Origin: JANXLS01 sp038227045
GTDB taxonomy: Bacteria; Planctomycetota; SZUA-567; H5-PLA8
Length of the DNA stretch: 26,706 nt
NCBI GenBank assembly: GCA_038227045.1
Contig: JBBRQD010000079.1
Span: 1-26,706 of the forward strand
Reading direction: 5' to 3'
Below, piece by piece: positions 16,542 to 24,497 of this stretch; the stretch's first letter is position 1; each line of letters starts with the position of its first letter. The translations under genes were made by a program, and so were the position numbers. Under the pieces are notes generated by a model, which did not search any database, was not told where the DNA came from, and saw nothing but the letters and a program-made list of their open reading frames with translations.

Positions 16542-19034
16542 TCACTTGGGTGCGCCGTCTTTGACGGGCAGCGGGGCATCCAGGGTGTCCTTGCTTGGCT
16601 TGAATCCGTCGCCGTCCACATCGACAAAGATCGGGTTGCTGACCGCTACGGGCTTGGTCTCGCCATAATCCGGTCCGAACACATCGCCCAATTTCTTGCT
16701 GCCCGCGGCGACGACGATCACGTGCGCGTCACGCTCCAGCGCGAGCGGAATCTTGCGTTCGAAGCGTGTTGCACCGGTGGAGAACATCTCCGGGTTCTGT
16801 TGGCGCGTGAAATTCAGCTTGGGGTCCGCGCGGCCGTTGATCAGCACTTGCACGCGGTCGATGTCGTACCAGTTGGCGCATTGAACGCTGACGGCAAGCT
16901 CCCCTTTTCCACCGGGAAGGCTGATGTCATCGCCGGGAATCGCATCGCCGAGCTTGACATTCAGGAACGGCGCGGTGCTCAGGACCAGGTGCCCTTTCTT
17001 CGAATGCCGCACGATCTCCAGCGGATTGATGTCGCCGGGCACTTCCGAATCGCAACGGACGAAATTGCGCACTCCGCCGGAACCGTGAAAGGCCTGATGC
17101 GCATCGGTGTTGACGACGCCCGGAATGCGGTAACCCTGGTTGAGCAACTGCAGCCAGTTGAAGATGGAATTGTTGTCCACCACCGTGGCCCACTTGCTGG
17201 TCGGTTTCATGTCGAGAATGGTATCGACCGGATATACTTCGATCACGTTCATGTACTTGAATCCCTCGGCGTATCCGGCATCCGGTTTATTGTCGCCGTT
17301 TTTATCGAAGAACAGCCAGCCGATGTTGGGATGGTTCTGCTGCACGAGCTTTTCCGAATTGTTGTCCCATTCGGCCAGGCGGCGGATTTGCACTTCGGGC
17401 GATTCGTCCGTTTGCGGTCCGCCGTTATCCTGCGTGTGCGGGTGGATGATCAGCGGAAAGCCGTTTTGATGGTTCAGCGGAAGCGCTTTGCCGGTCAGTT
17501 CCATGCCGAGGCAAGTACCCATGAGTTTCTCCGCGCCGAGCGCCTTTAGATGCGGCTGGTAACTGTCGATGCGATTGTGTTCAGTGCACGGCGCGAATTC
17601 GATGTGTTCGCAGAGTAAATTAAGTACGCGCCCGCGCTGGTCGCAAGTGTTGTCGCCGCTCGGTGTGGAATGGCTATGGTAGTCGGCGCTGACCCAGCCG
17701 GGCGTGCGAAAGGCGCGCTTGAGCACGGCTTTGAGCGCGACAGCGGCGCCCTCCTCAATTCTTAACGGCACGCGGACCACGTCATACTCTGGCCCATAGC
17801 TGACGATCGCTTCGTAGTCGCCGGGTTTGATCTTTTGCGTAAATTTGCCATTCGCCGTGTAACAGAGATTCATCACCGCCGTGCTGCCCGTGCGCGGACC
17901 AAAGACGGGATTTTTAGTTTCATCGAGCCCTTTAAACTGGACCTTGGCCGGAATCGGGCCGCCACTTTCCGAGGTAATCTCTGCCGTGACGGATGCGGCT
18001 TTAGGCAACGGCAGTTTGAATTCGGGCGTGCCGCCGGCACGGACTTCGAATTCGACGATACGAGCCTGCGCGGCGTAACCCACTCCTGAGTACGTCGCTT
18101 CGTACTTTCCATACGGAAGAAACGCGGTGAGCGTCCCATCGGGACCGGTGCGGGCCGTGCCGTAGCGTTTCGCATCCTGTTTCAATAACACCGAAATCGC
18201 GGGTACGACCTCGTCGCCGTTGGTGGCGATCAGGGTTGTCGCCGCGCCGGGCGTACCGCGCGCTTTGCGCGCTTCGCCAATCGCGGCCAGTGCGTGGTCG
18301 GCGGGATAAATGCGCCGCACCAGTTCGTATTTTTCACCGGGCTTCAGCGTGAGCTTCGAATCGGCTGCACCGGGGCGAACGTAGAATACTTTCCCTACGG
18401 CTTTCGCGACGCCAGGCATGACGGCCTGAGTGCGGTGCCCCTCGGCTTCAACCAGATAAGCCTGATCGAACCAATGGTCATACGTCCAAAAAAAGTCATT
18501 GGAATCCTTCGGCGATTGCTCCTGAAATTCGTCGCAGCGGTAGAAGTCTTCGAGCGCGATGTCCACGGGCGCTGCCTGCGAATTGACGAGAATGGTGCGG
18601 ATCAGCAGAGCGCTCTGGCCGTCCTCCAATTCGTAGCTTAGGATCATGTCGGGCTTGTCGGCGGCCGCTGTGGCGCGCAGCGTCAAGACGGCTTTTGGAG
18701 CATTTGCGGGAGATGTTTCGATGTGCTCGAACGTGCGGCGCATCGTTGGAAAGAATGCGGAAAGCTGATCGTTGGGGCGCACGATGGTGGTGAAATCGAT
18801 CAGGCATCCGCCGACCGACTTCACGGTCATGTTGGCGTTGCGCCATTTGGCGGGCTGCGCGACGATTGCCCAGATTTTGTCGTTCTTGAGGACGTAGTCG
18901 CCGAGGACCGCATCGGCTTCTTTACCCGGCGGGGCGTACGCGTCCCAATTCTGTTCGGTCAAGACGGCCCACTCCGCGCCCAGCGTGGAAACGGTGATGG
19001 ACGCGACGAAAATCAAGGAAATCAGCGGCTTCAT
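16542..19034 (-). CDS. Secreted CehA/McbA family PHP-domain metallohydrolase
   Basis: An 830-residue exported protein (signal MKPLISLIFVASITVSTLGA). ATG 19034 is preferred to ATG 19055 because the signal peptide begins there; neither has a strong ribosome-binding site. Residues ~20-260 form an N-terminal beta-rich region. Two beta-sandwich, carboxypeptidase-regulatory-like segments follow at ~262-440 (TGPDGTLTAFLPYGKYEATY; NGKFTQKIKPGDYEAIV). The PHP domain then starts with SADYHSHSTPSGDN, where His453 and His455 are the motif-I metal ligands. CTEHNR (Glu485, His486) is a second ligand set, and NTDAHQ lies further on. CehA/McbA proteins include carbaryl and carbofuran-phenol hydrolases, but most relatives have unknown substrates. 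It ends the six-gene minus-strand run; the gap to the cupredoxin gene upstream is 123 bp. Confidence 0.85.
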   Translation of the reverse strand: MKPLISLIFVASITVSTLGAEWAVLTEQNWDAYAPPGKEADAVLGDYVLKNDKIWAIVAQPAKWRNANMTVKSVGGCLIDFTTIVRPNDQLSAFFPTMRRTFEHIETSPANAPKAVLTLRATAAADKPDMILSYELEDGQSALLIRTILVNSQAAPVDIALEDFYRCDEFQEQSPKDSNDFFWTYDHWFDQAYLVEAEGHRTQAVMPGVAKAVGKVFYVRPGAADSKLTLKPGEKYELVRRIYPADHALAAIGEARKARGTPGAATTLIATNGDEVVPAISVLLKQDAKRYGTARTGPDGTLTAFLPYGKYEATYSGVGYAAQARIVEFEVRAGGTPEFKLPLPKAASVTAEITSESGGPIPAKVQFKGLDETKNPVFGPRTGSTAVMNLCYTANGKFTQKIKPGDYEAIVSYGPEYDVVRVPLRIEEGAAVALKAVLKRAFRTPGWVSADYHSHSTPSGDNTCDQRGRVLNLLCEHIEFAPCTEHNRIDSYQPHLKALGAEKLMGTCLGMELTGKALPLNHQNGFPLIIHPHTQDNGGPQTDESPEVQIRRLAEWDNNSEKLVQQNHPNIGWLFFDKNGDNKPDAGYAEGFKYMNVIEVYPVDTILDMKPTSKWATVVDNNSIFNWLQLLNQGYRIPGVVNTDAHQAFHGSGGVRNFVRCDSEVPGDINPLEIVRHSKKGHLVLSTAPFLNVKLGDAIPGDDISLPGGKGELAVSVQCANWYDIDRVQVLINGRADPKLNFTRQQNPEMFSTGATRFERKIPLALERDAHVIVVAAGSKKLGDVFGPDYGETKPVAVSNPIFVDVDGDGFKPSKDTLDAPLPVKDGAPK

Positions 19035-19157
19035 AGGATTGTGTTCCAGTCGCATGGCAATTGGAAGTTAACGCATTCAAGTTCCAATTACACTGCGCCC
19101 GCGAAGTTTCGAAATCTATAAGAGCGATTTTTATACGAGCATACCCTCGGCATCGCA

Positions 19158-20129
19158 CTACTGTTTCGTGGCTTTGAACGTCACTTCCTGATCGCCATTG
19201 GCGTCGTAAAGGATGCCCGTCCCGGAGATCGTCGTGCCCTTCTTGTCCAAGTGGCCCGAAAGCGCGAACGTTTCTAAACCATCGTCGCCGCTCAACCACA
19301 GATTGCCGTTCCCGGTTAGGCCCGCCGTGTCCAACCCGCTTCCGCCTTGAACCGTAATCGTGGCCGTGAACGCTGTGCCCGTTTGTACGATCGCCATTAG
19401 GATGGTCTTGCTGGCCGGCTTCGGCGACGTTCCGATTTGACTAAAGGACTTGCTCTTCAGCGTTCCAGCCCACGTGCCCGTGAGAGTCGCTGCGGCACCC
19501 GAGGGCGCGACAGTCACCACCAGGAACTGCGAATCCGAGCCCGCCGAATTTGTCGCCTTCAGCGGAATCGAAACGGTTCCAGCCGTGGTGAACGTCCCAG
19601 AGATCGTCGCGTTGTTCAACGTCAGTCCGCTTGGCAGCGTCGCGGAGAATGTAATCGGCTGCGTGCCTGTCGCCGTAATCGTGTAGCTGAATTTCGCGCC
19701 GGCTGTTGCGCTCGCAGTAAGATGAGTCAACACCGGCGGCGTCGCGGAACCGTTCACCGTGATGCTCGCCGTCATGAACGGATGAATCGTGCAGTGATAG
19801 GGAAACGTTCCGGCCGTCGTGAACGTAAACGAAGCCGACTGCCCGGTCGTCAGCGTGCCGGTGTCGAAGAGCGGACTGTCGCTGGTCGCCGTATGCGGCG
19901 CGGAATCGGTGTTGGTCCAGGTGACCGTGTCGCCAAGGTTGATCGTGAGATTGGCGCTCATGTACGTAAAATTTTTCACGGTAATCGCATCCGTTGCGCG
20001 CGGCGCCGCGCCGCGCACGGAGATGGTTAACGGTTTGCATACACAAACAGGCGCGGAAGCGTCTTCGGCACGGACGCATGATATTGAGAGCGCGAGCAGT
20101 AATCCGAAAGATAGCACAGTGCGATACAT
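19158..20129 (-). CDS. Secreted amicyanin-like cupredoxin with one Ig-like repeat and unnamed C-terminal domain
   Basis: A 323-residue exported protein (signal MYRTVLSFGLLLALSISCVRA) with an excellent GGGAGG site 7 bases before the ATG. After the signal comes a CVCKP motif (Cys29, Cys31). Residues ~48-125 form a type 1 copper domain with all ligands visible: His79 in PHTATSD, Cys113 and His116 in YHCTIHPFM, and Met119. The C-x2-H-x2-M spacing is that of amicyanin. Residues ~132-208 form one He_PIG-type Ig repeat (TASATAGAKFSYTITATG). Residues ~215-323 form a beta-rich domain (LTGTWAGTLKSKSF, then NLWLSGDD, ALSGHLDKKG) shared with the neighbouring 833-residue protein. It is probably periplasmic or surface-located and carries electrons or copper. 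Its gene begins 39 bp after that paralogue ends, so the two are likely co-transcribed. Confidence 0.88.
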   Translation of the reverse strand: MYRTVLSFGLLLALSISCVRAEDASAPVCVCKPLTISVRGAAPRATDAITVKNFTYMSANLTINLGDTVTWTNTDSAPHTATSDSPLFDTGTLTTGQSASFTFTTAGTFPYHCTIHPFMTASITVNGSATPPVLTHLTASATAGAKFSYTITATGTQPITFSATLPSGLTLNNATISGTFTTAGTVSIPLKATNSAGSDSQFLVVTVAPSGAAATLTGTWAGTLKSKSFSQIGTSPKPASKTILMAIVQTGTAFTATITVQGGSGLDTAGLTGNGNLWLSGDDGLETFALSGHLDKKGTTISGTGILYDANGDQEVTFKATKQ

Positions 20130-20168
20130 GATAAACCTCCCGATTGAATCGAAGCACAGACCACCGGA

Positions 20169-22670
20169 CTATTGATGCGCAAGGCTAAACGTGAATTCTT
20201 CACTTCCAGTGGGGCTAAACACGAGACCTTCGCCTTTGATACCCTTGCCGTTTTTGGCGACGTGCCCCGAGAGCGTGACGGTGTTCTGTCCCGCGACGCC
20301 TTTGCCGGCGATCCATAAATTATTCGTGCCGATTCGCCCCTTCAACAAGTAGGTCGCGCCTCCCGCGAAATCGAGCGTCGCGAACAAGTCGCTGCCGACT
20401 TGCGTGAAGTTGAAGGTCACGGTGTTTTTCTCGGGAATGCTTTGAGGCGCACCGCTCGTCTGGTCGAATAATTTGCCTTTCAATGTGCCAGACCAAGCGC
20501 CGCTGATGCCTTCCGTATTGGGCGCGACCGTGACGACCAGGCTCTTGCTGTCCACACCACCGCTGTTGCTTGCCTTCAGAGACAACGTGACGGTGCCGGC
20601 CGTCGGGAAACGTCCGGAGATTGTCGCGGCGGTGAGCGCAAGCGGCGCCGGCAGATTGCCTGCCGCAAATGAAATTGTAGGTGTGCCCGTCGCGGTAATG
20701 ACATAGCTGAAATCCGCGCCGACAACCGCGGAAGCGGTCAACGGGCTGGTAATCGACGGCGCTGCGACCACCGTTACGATCAGCGTTTGATCGTCCGATC
20801 CAAAAACATTCGCGGAATGAAGACCGATCGAAAATTGCCCGGCCGAATTAAACGTTCCCGAGAGCGCTACTCCGTTGGCCGTAATACCGGCTGGTACATT
20901 GGTAAAAGACATGTTCGGTGCGGGCGACCCCGTTGCCGCCAGCGTATAGTTGAAACTTGCGCCAACGACCGCTGATGCTGCCAATGAACTGGTTATCGAC
21001 GGCACCGTGCCGGCTGTCACCACCAGCATTTGATCGTCCGATCCAAACGTATTCGACGCGTGAATGCCAATCGAAACCAGCCCCGGCGAATTAAACGTGC
21101 CGGAGAGCGCCCCACCATTGACGGTGAAACCGGATGGCACGCTGGTGAACGACAACGCCGGCGCAGGCGAGCCGGCCGCGGTCAGCGTGTAATTGAAACT
21201 CGCGCCCACAAGAACCTTGGCCGTCAAAGCGCTTGATACCGCCGGCACCGTGCCCACCGTGAGAATCAGTGTTTGATCGTCGTTTCCAGCCGTATTTGTT
21301 GCATGCAGTCCGATCATGAATTGTCCGGGCGCACTGAATGTGCCGCTGATCGTCGCGCCGTTGGTCTGCAAATCCACCGGTACGGTGTCGAAGGACAGCG
21401 TCGGCGCGGGCGTTCCCGTCGCCGTGAGTGTGTAGCTGAAATTAGCGCCCACGAGCACTTTGGCGGTCAATGGACTTGTAATAACTGACTCGGGGGGAAC
21501 CGGATTGACCGTAATAACCAGCGTTTGATCGTCGGGACCGATCACGTTGGACGCGTGCAGTCCGATGGAGAACTGACCAGTCGTCGTAAACATTCCGCTG
21601 ATGGTTGCACCATTGGTTTGCAAATCCGAGGGAACGCCAGTGAACGACAACGTCGGCGTCGGTGAGCCCGTGGCGGTGAGCGTGTAGCTGAAACTCGCGC
21701 CCAACGTGGTAGTCGCGGTCAACGAGCTTGTGATAGACGCAGCCGTGCCGGCCGTAATCACGAGCATCTGATCGTCTGACCCGGCCACGCTTGTTGCATG
21801 AAGCCCAATTGAAACCTGGCCTGCTGAACTGAACGTTCCGGTGATCGTCGCACCGTTCGTTTGAAAACCCGCAGGTACGCCTGTGAACGACAACGTCGGA
21901 GCCGGCGAACCCGTCGCCGTCAGTGTGTAGCTGAAAGCTTGACCCACAGTCGCAGTGGCCGTCAGCGCGCTGCTGATGGCGGGAACGGTGTTCACGGTCA
22001 ACGTCAGCGTTTTGTCGTCATTCCCGGACGCATTGGATGCGTGAATTCCGATTAAATACTGGCCGGGCGCGCTGAACGTTCCGCTGATTGTCGCGCCGTT
22101 CGTTAGTAAATCCACGGGCACGGTGTCGAACGACAGCGTCGGAGCCGGCAATCCCGTCGCCGTGAGTGTGTAGCTGAAAGCTTGTCCCACGATCGCAGTG
22201 GCGGTCAAAGCACTGGTAATCATAGAGGGCTGTGCCACCGCTTGGACCACGACGCTGCCCGTCATAAACGGATGAATATTGCAATGATATGGGAACGTTC
22301 CGGCAGTGTTGAACGTGAACGAATACGAATTGCCGTTGGTGAGCGTTCCCGAATCGAAAAGCGGCGTATCGCTGGTCGCGGTGTGCACGGCGCCGTCGGT
22401 GTTGGTCCAAGTCACCGTGTCGCCCACATTGATCGTGATGGAGTTGCCGGTAAACGCAAAACCCTGAATCGTCACGCCCGTATCGGCCCGCGGCCCAACT
22501 TGGAGATTCGCCGCGCGAGTGACTGCAATCTTCATCGGTTTGCAATCGCACTTTTCGGGCGTCGGCGGCGCAGGTGTGTCCGCGGCAATCAACGTAACGC
22601 AATTGACGAGCGCCAAGAGACATGCAATTCGAGTCGCGCAGAGACGGTACGCAGGAAGAAGTCTGGACAT
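20169..22670 (-). CDS. Secreted amicyanin-like cupredoxin with seven Ig-like repeats and unnamed C-terminal domain
   Basis: An 833-residue exported protein (hydrophobic segment IACLLALVNCVTLIAA, residues ~15-30), with AGAGAGGG about 10 bases before the ATG. It has the same plan as the 323-residue neighbour. CDCKP (Cys41, Cys43) is followed by a type 1 copper domain (~65-143) with His96, Cys130, His133 and Met136 (YHCNIHPFM). Seven He_PIG-type Ig repeats of about 81 residues run from 151 to about 717 (SALTATAIVGQAFSYTLTAT, then NGATISGTF, then an acidic DD pair before TLTLTV). The C-terminal domain of about 105 residues (SGAWSGTLKGKLF, NLWIAGKG, TLSGHVAKNG) closes it. The repeats would form a long stalk that holds the copper domain away from the C-terminal domain. 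The small cytochrome gene lies 44 bp upstream in the same direction. Confidence 0.88.
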   Translation of the reverse strand: MSRLLPAYRLCATRIACLLALVNCVTLIAADTPAPPTPEKCDCKPMKIAVTRAANLQVGPRADTGVTIQGFAFTGNSITINVGDTVTWTNTDGAVHTATSDTPLFDSGTLTNGNSYSFTFNTAGTFPYHCNIHPFMTGSVVVQAVAQPSMITSALTATAIVGQAFSYTLTATGLPAPTLSFDTVPVDLLTNGATISGTFSAPGQYLIGIHASNASGNDDKTLTLTVNTVPAISSALTATATVGQAFSYTLTATGSPAPTLSFTGVPAGFQTNGATITGTFSSAGQVSIGLHATSVAGSDDQMLVITAGTAASITSSLTATTTLGASFSYTLTATGSPTPTLSFTGVPSDLQTNGATISGMFTTTGQFSIGLHASNVIGPDDQTLVITVNPVPPESVITSPLTAKVLVGANFSYTLTATGTPAPTLSFDTVPVDLQTNGATISGTFSAPGQFMIGLHATNTAGNDDQTLILTVGTVPAVSSALTAKVLVGASFNYTLTAAGSPAPALSFTSVPSGFTVNGGALSGTFNSPGLVSIGIHASNTFGSDDQMLVVTAGTVPSITSSLAASAVVGASFNYTLAATGSPAPNMSFTNVPAGITANGVALSGTFNSAGQFSIGLHSANVFGSDDQTLIVTVVAAPSITSPLTASAVVGADFSYVITATGTPTISFAAGNLPAPLALTAATISGRFPTAGTVTLSLKASNSGGVDSKSLVVTVAPNTEGISGAWSGTLKGKLFDQTSGAPQSIPEKNTVTFNFTQVGSDLFATLDFAGGATYLLKGRIGTNNLWIAGKGVAGQNTVTLSGHVAKNGKGIKGEGLVFSPTGSEEFTFSLAHQ
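20520..22220 (-). repeat. Seven tandem Ig-domain-coding repeats of about 243 bp
   Basis: Within the 833-residue cupredoxin gene, units 1, 2, 4, 5 and 6 are 81 codons, unit 3 is 84, and unit 7 is the most divergent. Units 1 and 4 share the variant FDTVPVDL and SAPGQ, unlike their neighbours, which points to internal duplication or gene conversion. The tandem arrangement may make copy number variable. Confidence 0.85.
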
Positions 22671-22714
22671 TTTCTGATCCCTCTCTAAATAAGACTTTCA
22701 GAGGCGGCATTCAA

Positions 22715-22999
22715 TCAATTCGCGGCGGTCTTCAAAAACTCCGCGATCTTGCGTGCGTCCGACGCGCTCAAACCGGCGCGAACGCGCATGTGGTTGACCA
22801 CGACTTCCCATTGATCGGCGCTGAGCGAATTGGGCGGCCGCAGATTGTGGCAACGCCGGCAATTGTGCGCCCACAACTCCGCTCCGCCGGGCGTCACCGC
22901 GCTCGAATCCGAACGCTCGCCAGGATCGCAACCGCAGCAAAGCGCCAGAACCAGACCCAGCGCCGCGGCAACCATCCATCGTGTATTCAAGCCCGGCAT
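22715..22999 (-). CDS. Small membrane- or lipid-anchored monohaem c-type cytochrome
   Basis: A 94-residue protein starting MPGLNTRWMVAAALGLVLAL followed by Cys-rich CCGCD. The cysteines at 21, 22 and 24 may be a lipobox, although none fits the consensus perfectly. The haem site is CRRCH at 47-51, and Met71 in NHMR is a good distal ligand. The body resembles short class I cytochromes or haem-binding gas-sensor-like domains (PPNSLSADQWEVVVNHM, then LSASDARKIAEFLKTAA). The start at 22999 is preferred over a TTG at 23026 because of a G-rich site before it and the signal sequence position. It lies between the porin gene (68 bp upstream) and the seven-repeat cupredoxin gene (44 bp downstream), which suggests a role in passing electrons to or from those proteins. 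Confidence 0.85.
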   Translation of the reverse strand: MPGLNTRWMVAAALGLVLALCCGCDPGERSDSSAVTPGGAELWAHNCRRCHNLRPPNSLSADQWEVVVNHMRVRAGLSASDARKIAEFLKTAAN

Positions 23000-23067
23000 G
23001 GCGTCAATCCCCCGCCCTTCCCACAAGCCACAAGCCTTCCTCTGCCCAACTCTTCGTCCTCTCGCGG

Positions 23068-24357
23068 TTAAAATCCCAGAGCGAACTGCAACAGGTACGC
23101 GCGTTCCTTGCCGCGGTCTTTTTCATAAGCCAGTTTGAACACCGCGCTGGGGCCCAGCCAATAATCGATTCCGAAGGTGCCGCGGTCGTGATCGGCGAAT
23201 TGACGATTACTGGCTCCGGGAACGCGCGGGCCGTGGTCGGGATTGTCGAGCCGGTCGAAGCGCAATGTGATCTCCAGATTGCGCACCCACTTTTGATTGG
23301 CTTTCGTGGGCCGATAGGAGAATTGAACGTAGCCGCCGTTGCGCTTGTCGTCGGTAAAGAAGAAACTGTTGCCGCCGAAGCTGTACACGCTGTTGTCCAG
23401 CCGCGACCAGATCCATTCCGCCTTGATATCGACGGTGCCCTTCAACGCGTCGAAATCGTTGACGTAGCTCATGTCCGCTCCATACAGGAACGCGTCCACA
23501 TTGGATTGCGGCGTGTGGTGAAGCCCGGCCCGCGAAGCTTGAAAAGACGCCGCGAATTCAAGGTCCGGAATCGGCAGGAACCCCAGCCGCCCGCCCACCG
23601 CCTTGCTGCGGTTGGTGTCGATGTCGTTGTTGAAATCGAGCTTGCCAAAATCTTCCGAACTGGTCGCGTTCAGCTTCGGGCCGTTTCCTGCGTAGACCGA
23701 ATAATTGAAGCGCGTCGAACAAACTCCGAACCCGCCGCTGACATCCGCGCCGACAGTGTACGACGGCACAAGCCCGGTGTTGATGTCCAGAGCCAACGGA
23801 TCGTCCGGCATTTTGTTCGACCAGGTTTGATGCTGGCGGCGGATGAACGCGCCAAACGGCGTCAGGAACTTTCCCGCCTCAAGCGTGGCCAGATCGTCGA
23901 AATGGTAGTCGATCACCGCGTATGTCAGATCGCTCTCGAACGAAATTCGGTCGTCGAGCTTCCATAAAAAAACCGGGTGAAACGACGCGGTGAATGTCGG
24001 ATTTTTGCCGCTGCGGTCCTCGTAGCCCGAATCCGCCCAGCCGCTCATCAGGAACTTGGTCGTTCCCGAGCGCATGATGCCGACAACCGGCATCGGCTTA
24101 GCAGGCGCCTCCTGCGGTGCCAGATAAACGTCTATTTTCGAATCGAGCGCCGCTTGTTTGGTCGCCGATTGTAGCGCCTGAACCTCTTTGGCCAATCCCG
24201 CGTTCTGATCCTTCAGCATCTGGGTTTCGGCCTTGTTCTTTTCCAGTTCCTTCAAAAATTTGTCGAACTCGTCCTTGGTGACATATTCGCCGGCATACGC
24301 CACGCACAGAATCAAGTTGACGATGCAGACGGCGGCCACTCGATGCGTCAGTTTCAT
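23068..24357 (-). CDS. Outer-membrane porin with N-terminal coiled coil
   Basis: A 429-residue protein with signal peptide MKLTHRVAAVCIVNLILCVAYA and a GAGGAA site before ATG 24357; the frame stays open further upstream to 24513 without a better start. Residues ~24-75 are a coiled coil (DEFDKFLKELEKNKAETQML, then LAKEVQALQSAT). The rest alternates hydrophobic and polar residues as in a 16-stranded beta-barrel (FLMSGWADSGYED, RISFESDLTYAVIDY, GGYVQFSYRP, WVRNLEITLRFDRLDN). It ends LLQFALGF with the terminal Phe recognised by the BAM machinery. It is most like phosphate-selective-type (OprO/OprP) or related porins with a periplasmic coiled coil; the solute is unknown. It sits between two cytochrome genes, which suggests a conduit or uptake role linked to them. 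Confidence 0.82.
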   Translation of the reverse strand: MKLTHRVAAVCIVNLILCVAYAGEYVTKDEFDKFLKELEKNKAETQMLKDQNAGLAKEVQALQSATKQAALDSKIDVYLAPQEAPAKPMPVVGIMRSGTTKFLMSGWADSGYEDRSGKNPTFTASFHPVFLWKLDDRISFESDLTYAVIDYHFDDLATLEAGKFLTPFGAFIRRQHQTWSNKMPDDPLALDINTGLVPSYTVGADVSGGFGVCSTRFNYSVYAGNGPKLNATSSEDFGKLDFNNDIDTNRSKAVGGRLGFLPIPDLEFAASFQASRAGLHHTPQSNVDAFLYGADMSYVNDFDALKGTVDIKAEWIWSRLDNSVYSFGGNSFFFTDDKRNGGYVQFSYRPTKANQKWVRNLEITLRFDRLDNPDHGPRVPGASNRQFADHDRGTFGIDYWLGPSAVFKLAYEKDRGKERAYLLQFALGF

Positions 24358-24397
24358 GGGATTCCTCGATTCCACTTCAGTCCCAAATGCATTTTCG

Positions 24398-24470
24398 CTC
24401 GCAAAGGCGCAGAGGCGCAAAGAACGGCCAATCATGGAACACCTTAATCTTTTGTTTGCGCCTTTGCGAG
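24398..24470. repeat. 14-bp perfect inverted repeat with 45-base spacer, in an intergenic repeat element
   Basis: CTCGCAAAGGCGCA at 24398-24411 is the exact reverse complement of TGCGCCTTTGCGAG at 24457-24470. The left arm continues as GAGGCGCAAAG, a near-copy of its own core. The element lies in the 140-bp gap between the cytochrome stop and the porin start. Similar CGCAAAGGCGC-type sequences are common dispersed intergenic elements in bacteria. It could also form an mRNA hairpin that separates the cytochrome and porin messages. Confidence 0.7.
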
Positions 24471-24497
24471 AGAAATAAAGCGGTCCGAACGATTGCT

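Noticed and set aside
16722..17549. 275-codon plus-strand frame within the CehA/McbA gene
   Set aside because: It is antisense to clear PHP-family sequence and has no ribosome-binding site or family resemblance.
20520..22220. CRISPR or VNTR-type array suggested by regular 243-bp spacing
   Set aside because: The periodicity is fully explained by tandem Ig-domain codons in frame; units are diverged and have no spacer structure.
23226..23967. Plus-strand open frame within the porin gene
   Set aside because: It is antisense to the porin, which has a signal peptide, coiled coil and terminal Phe; the frame is a composition effect.
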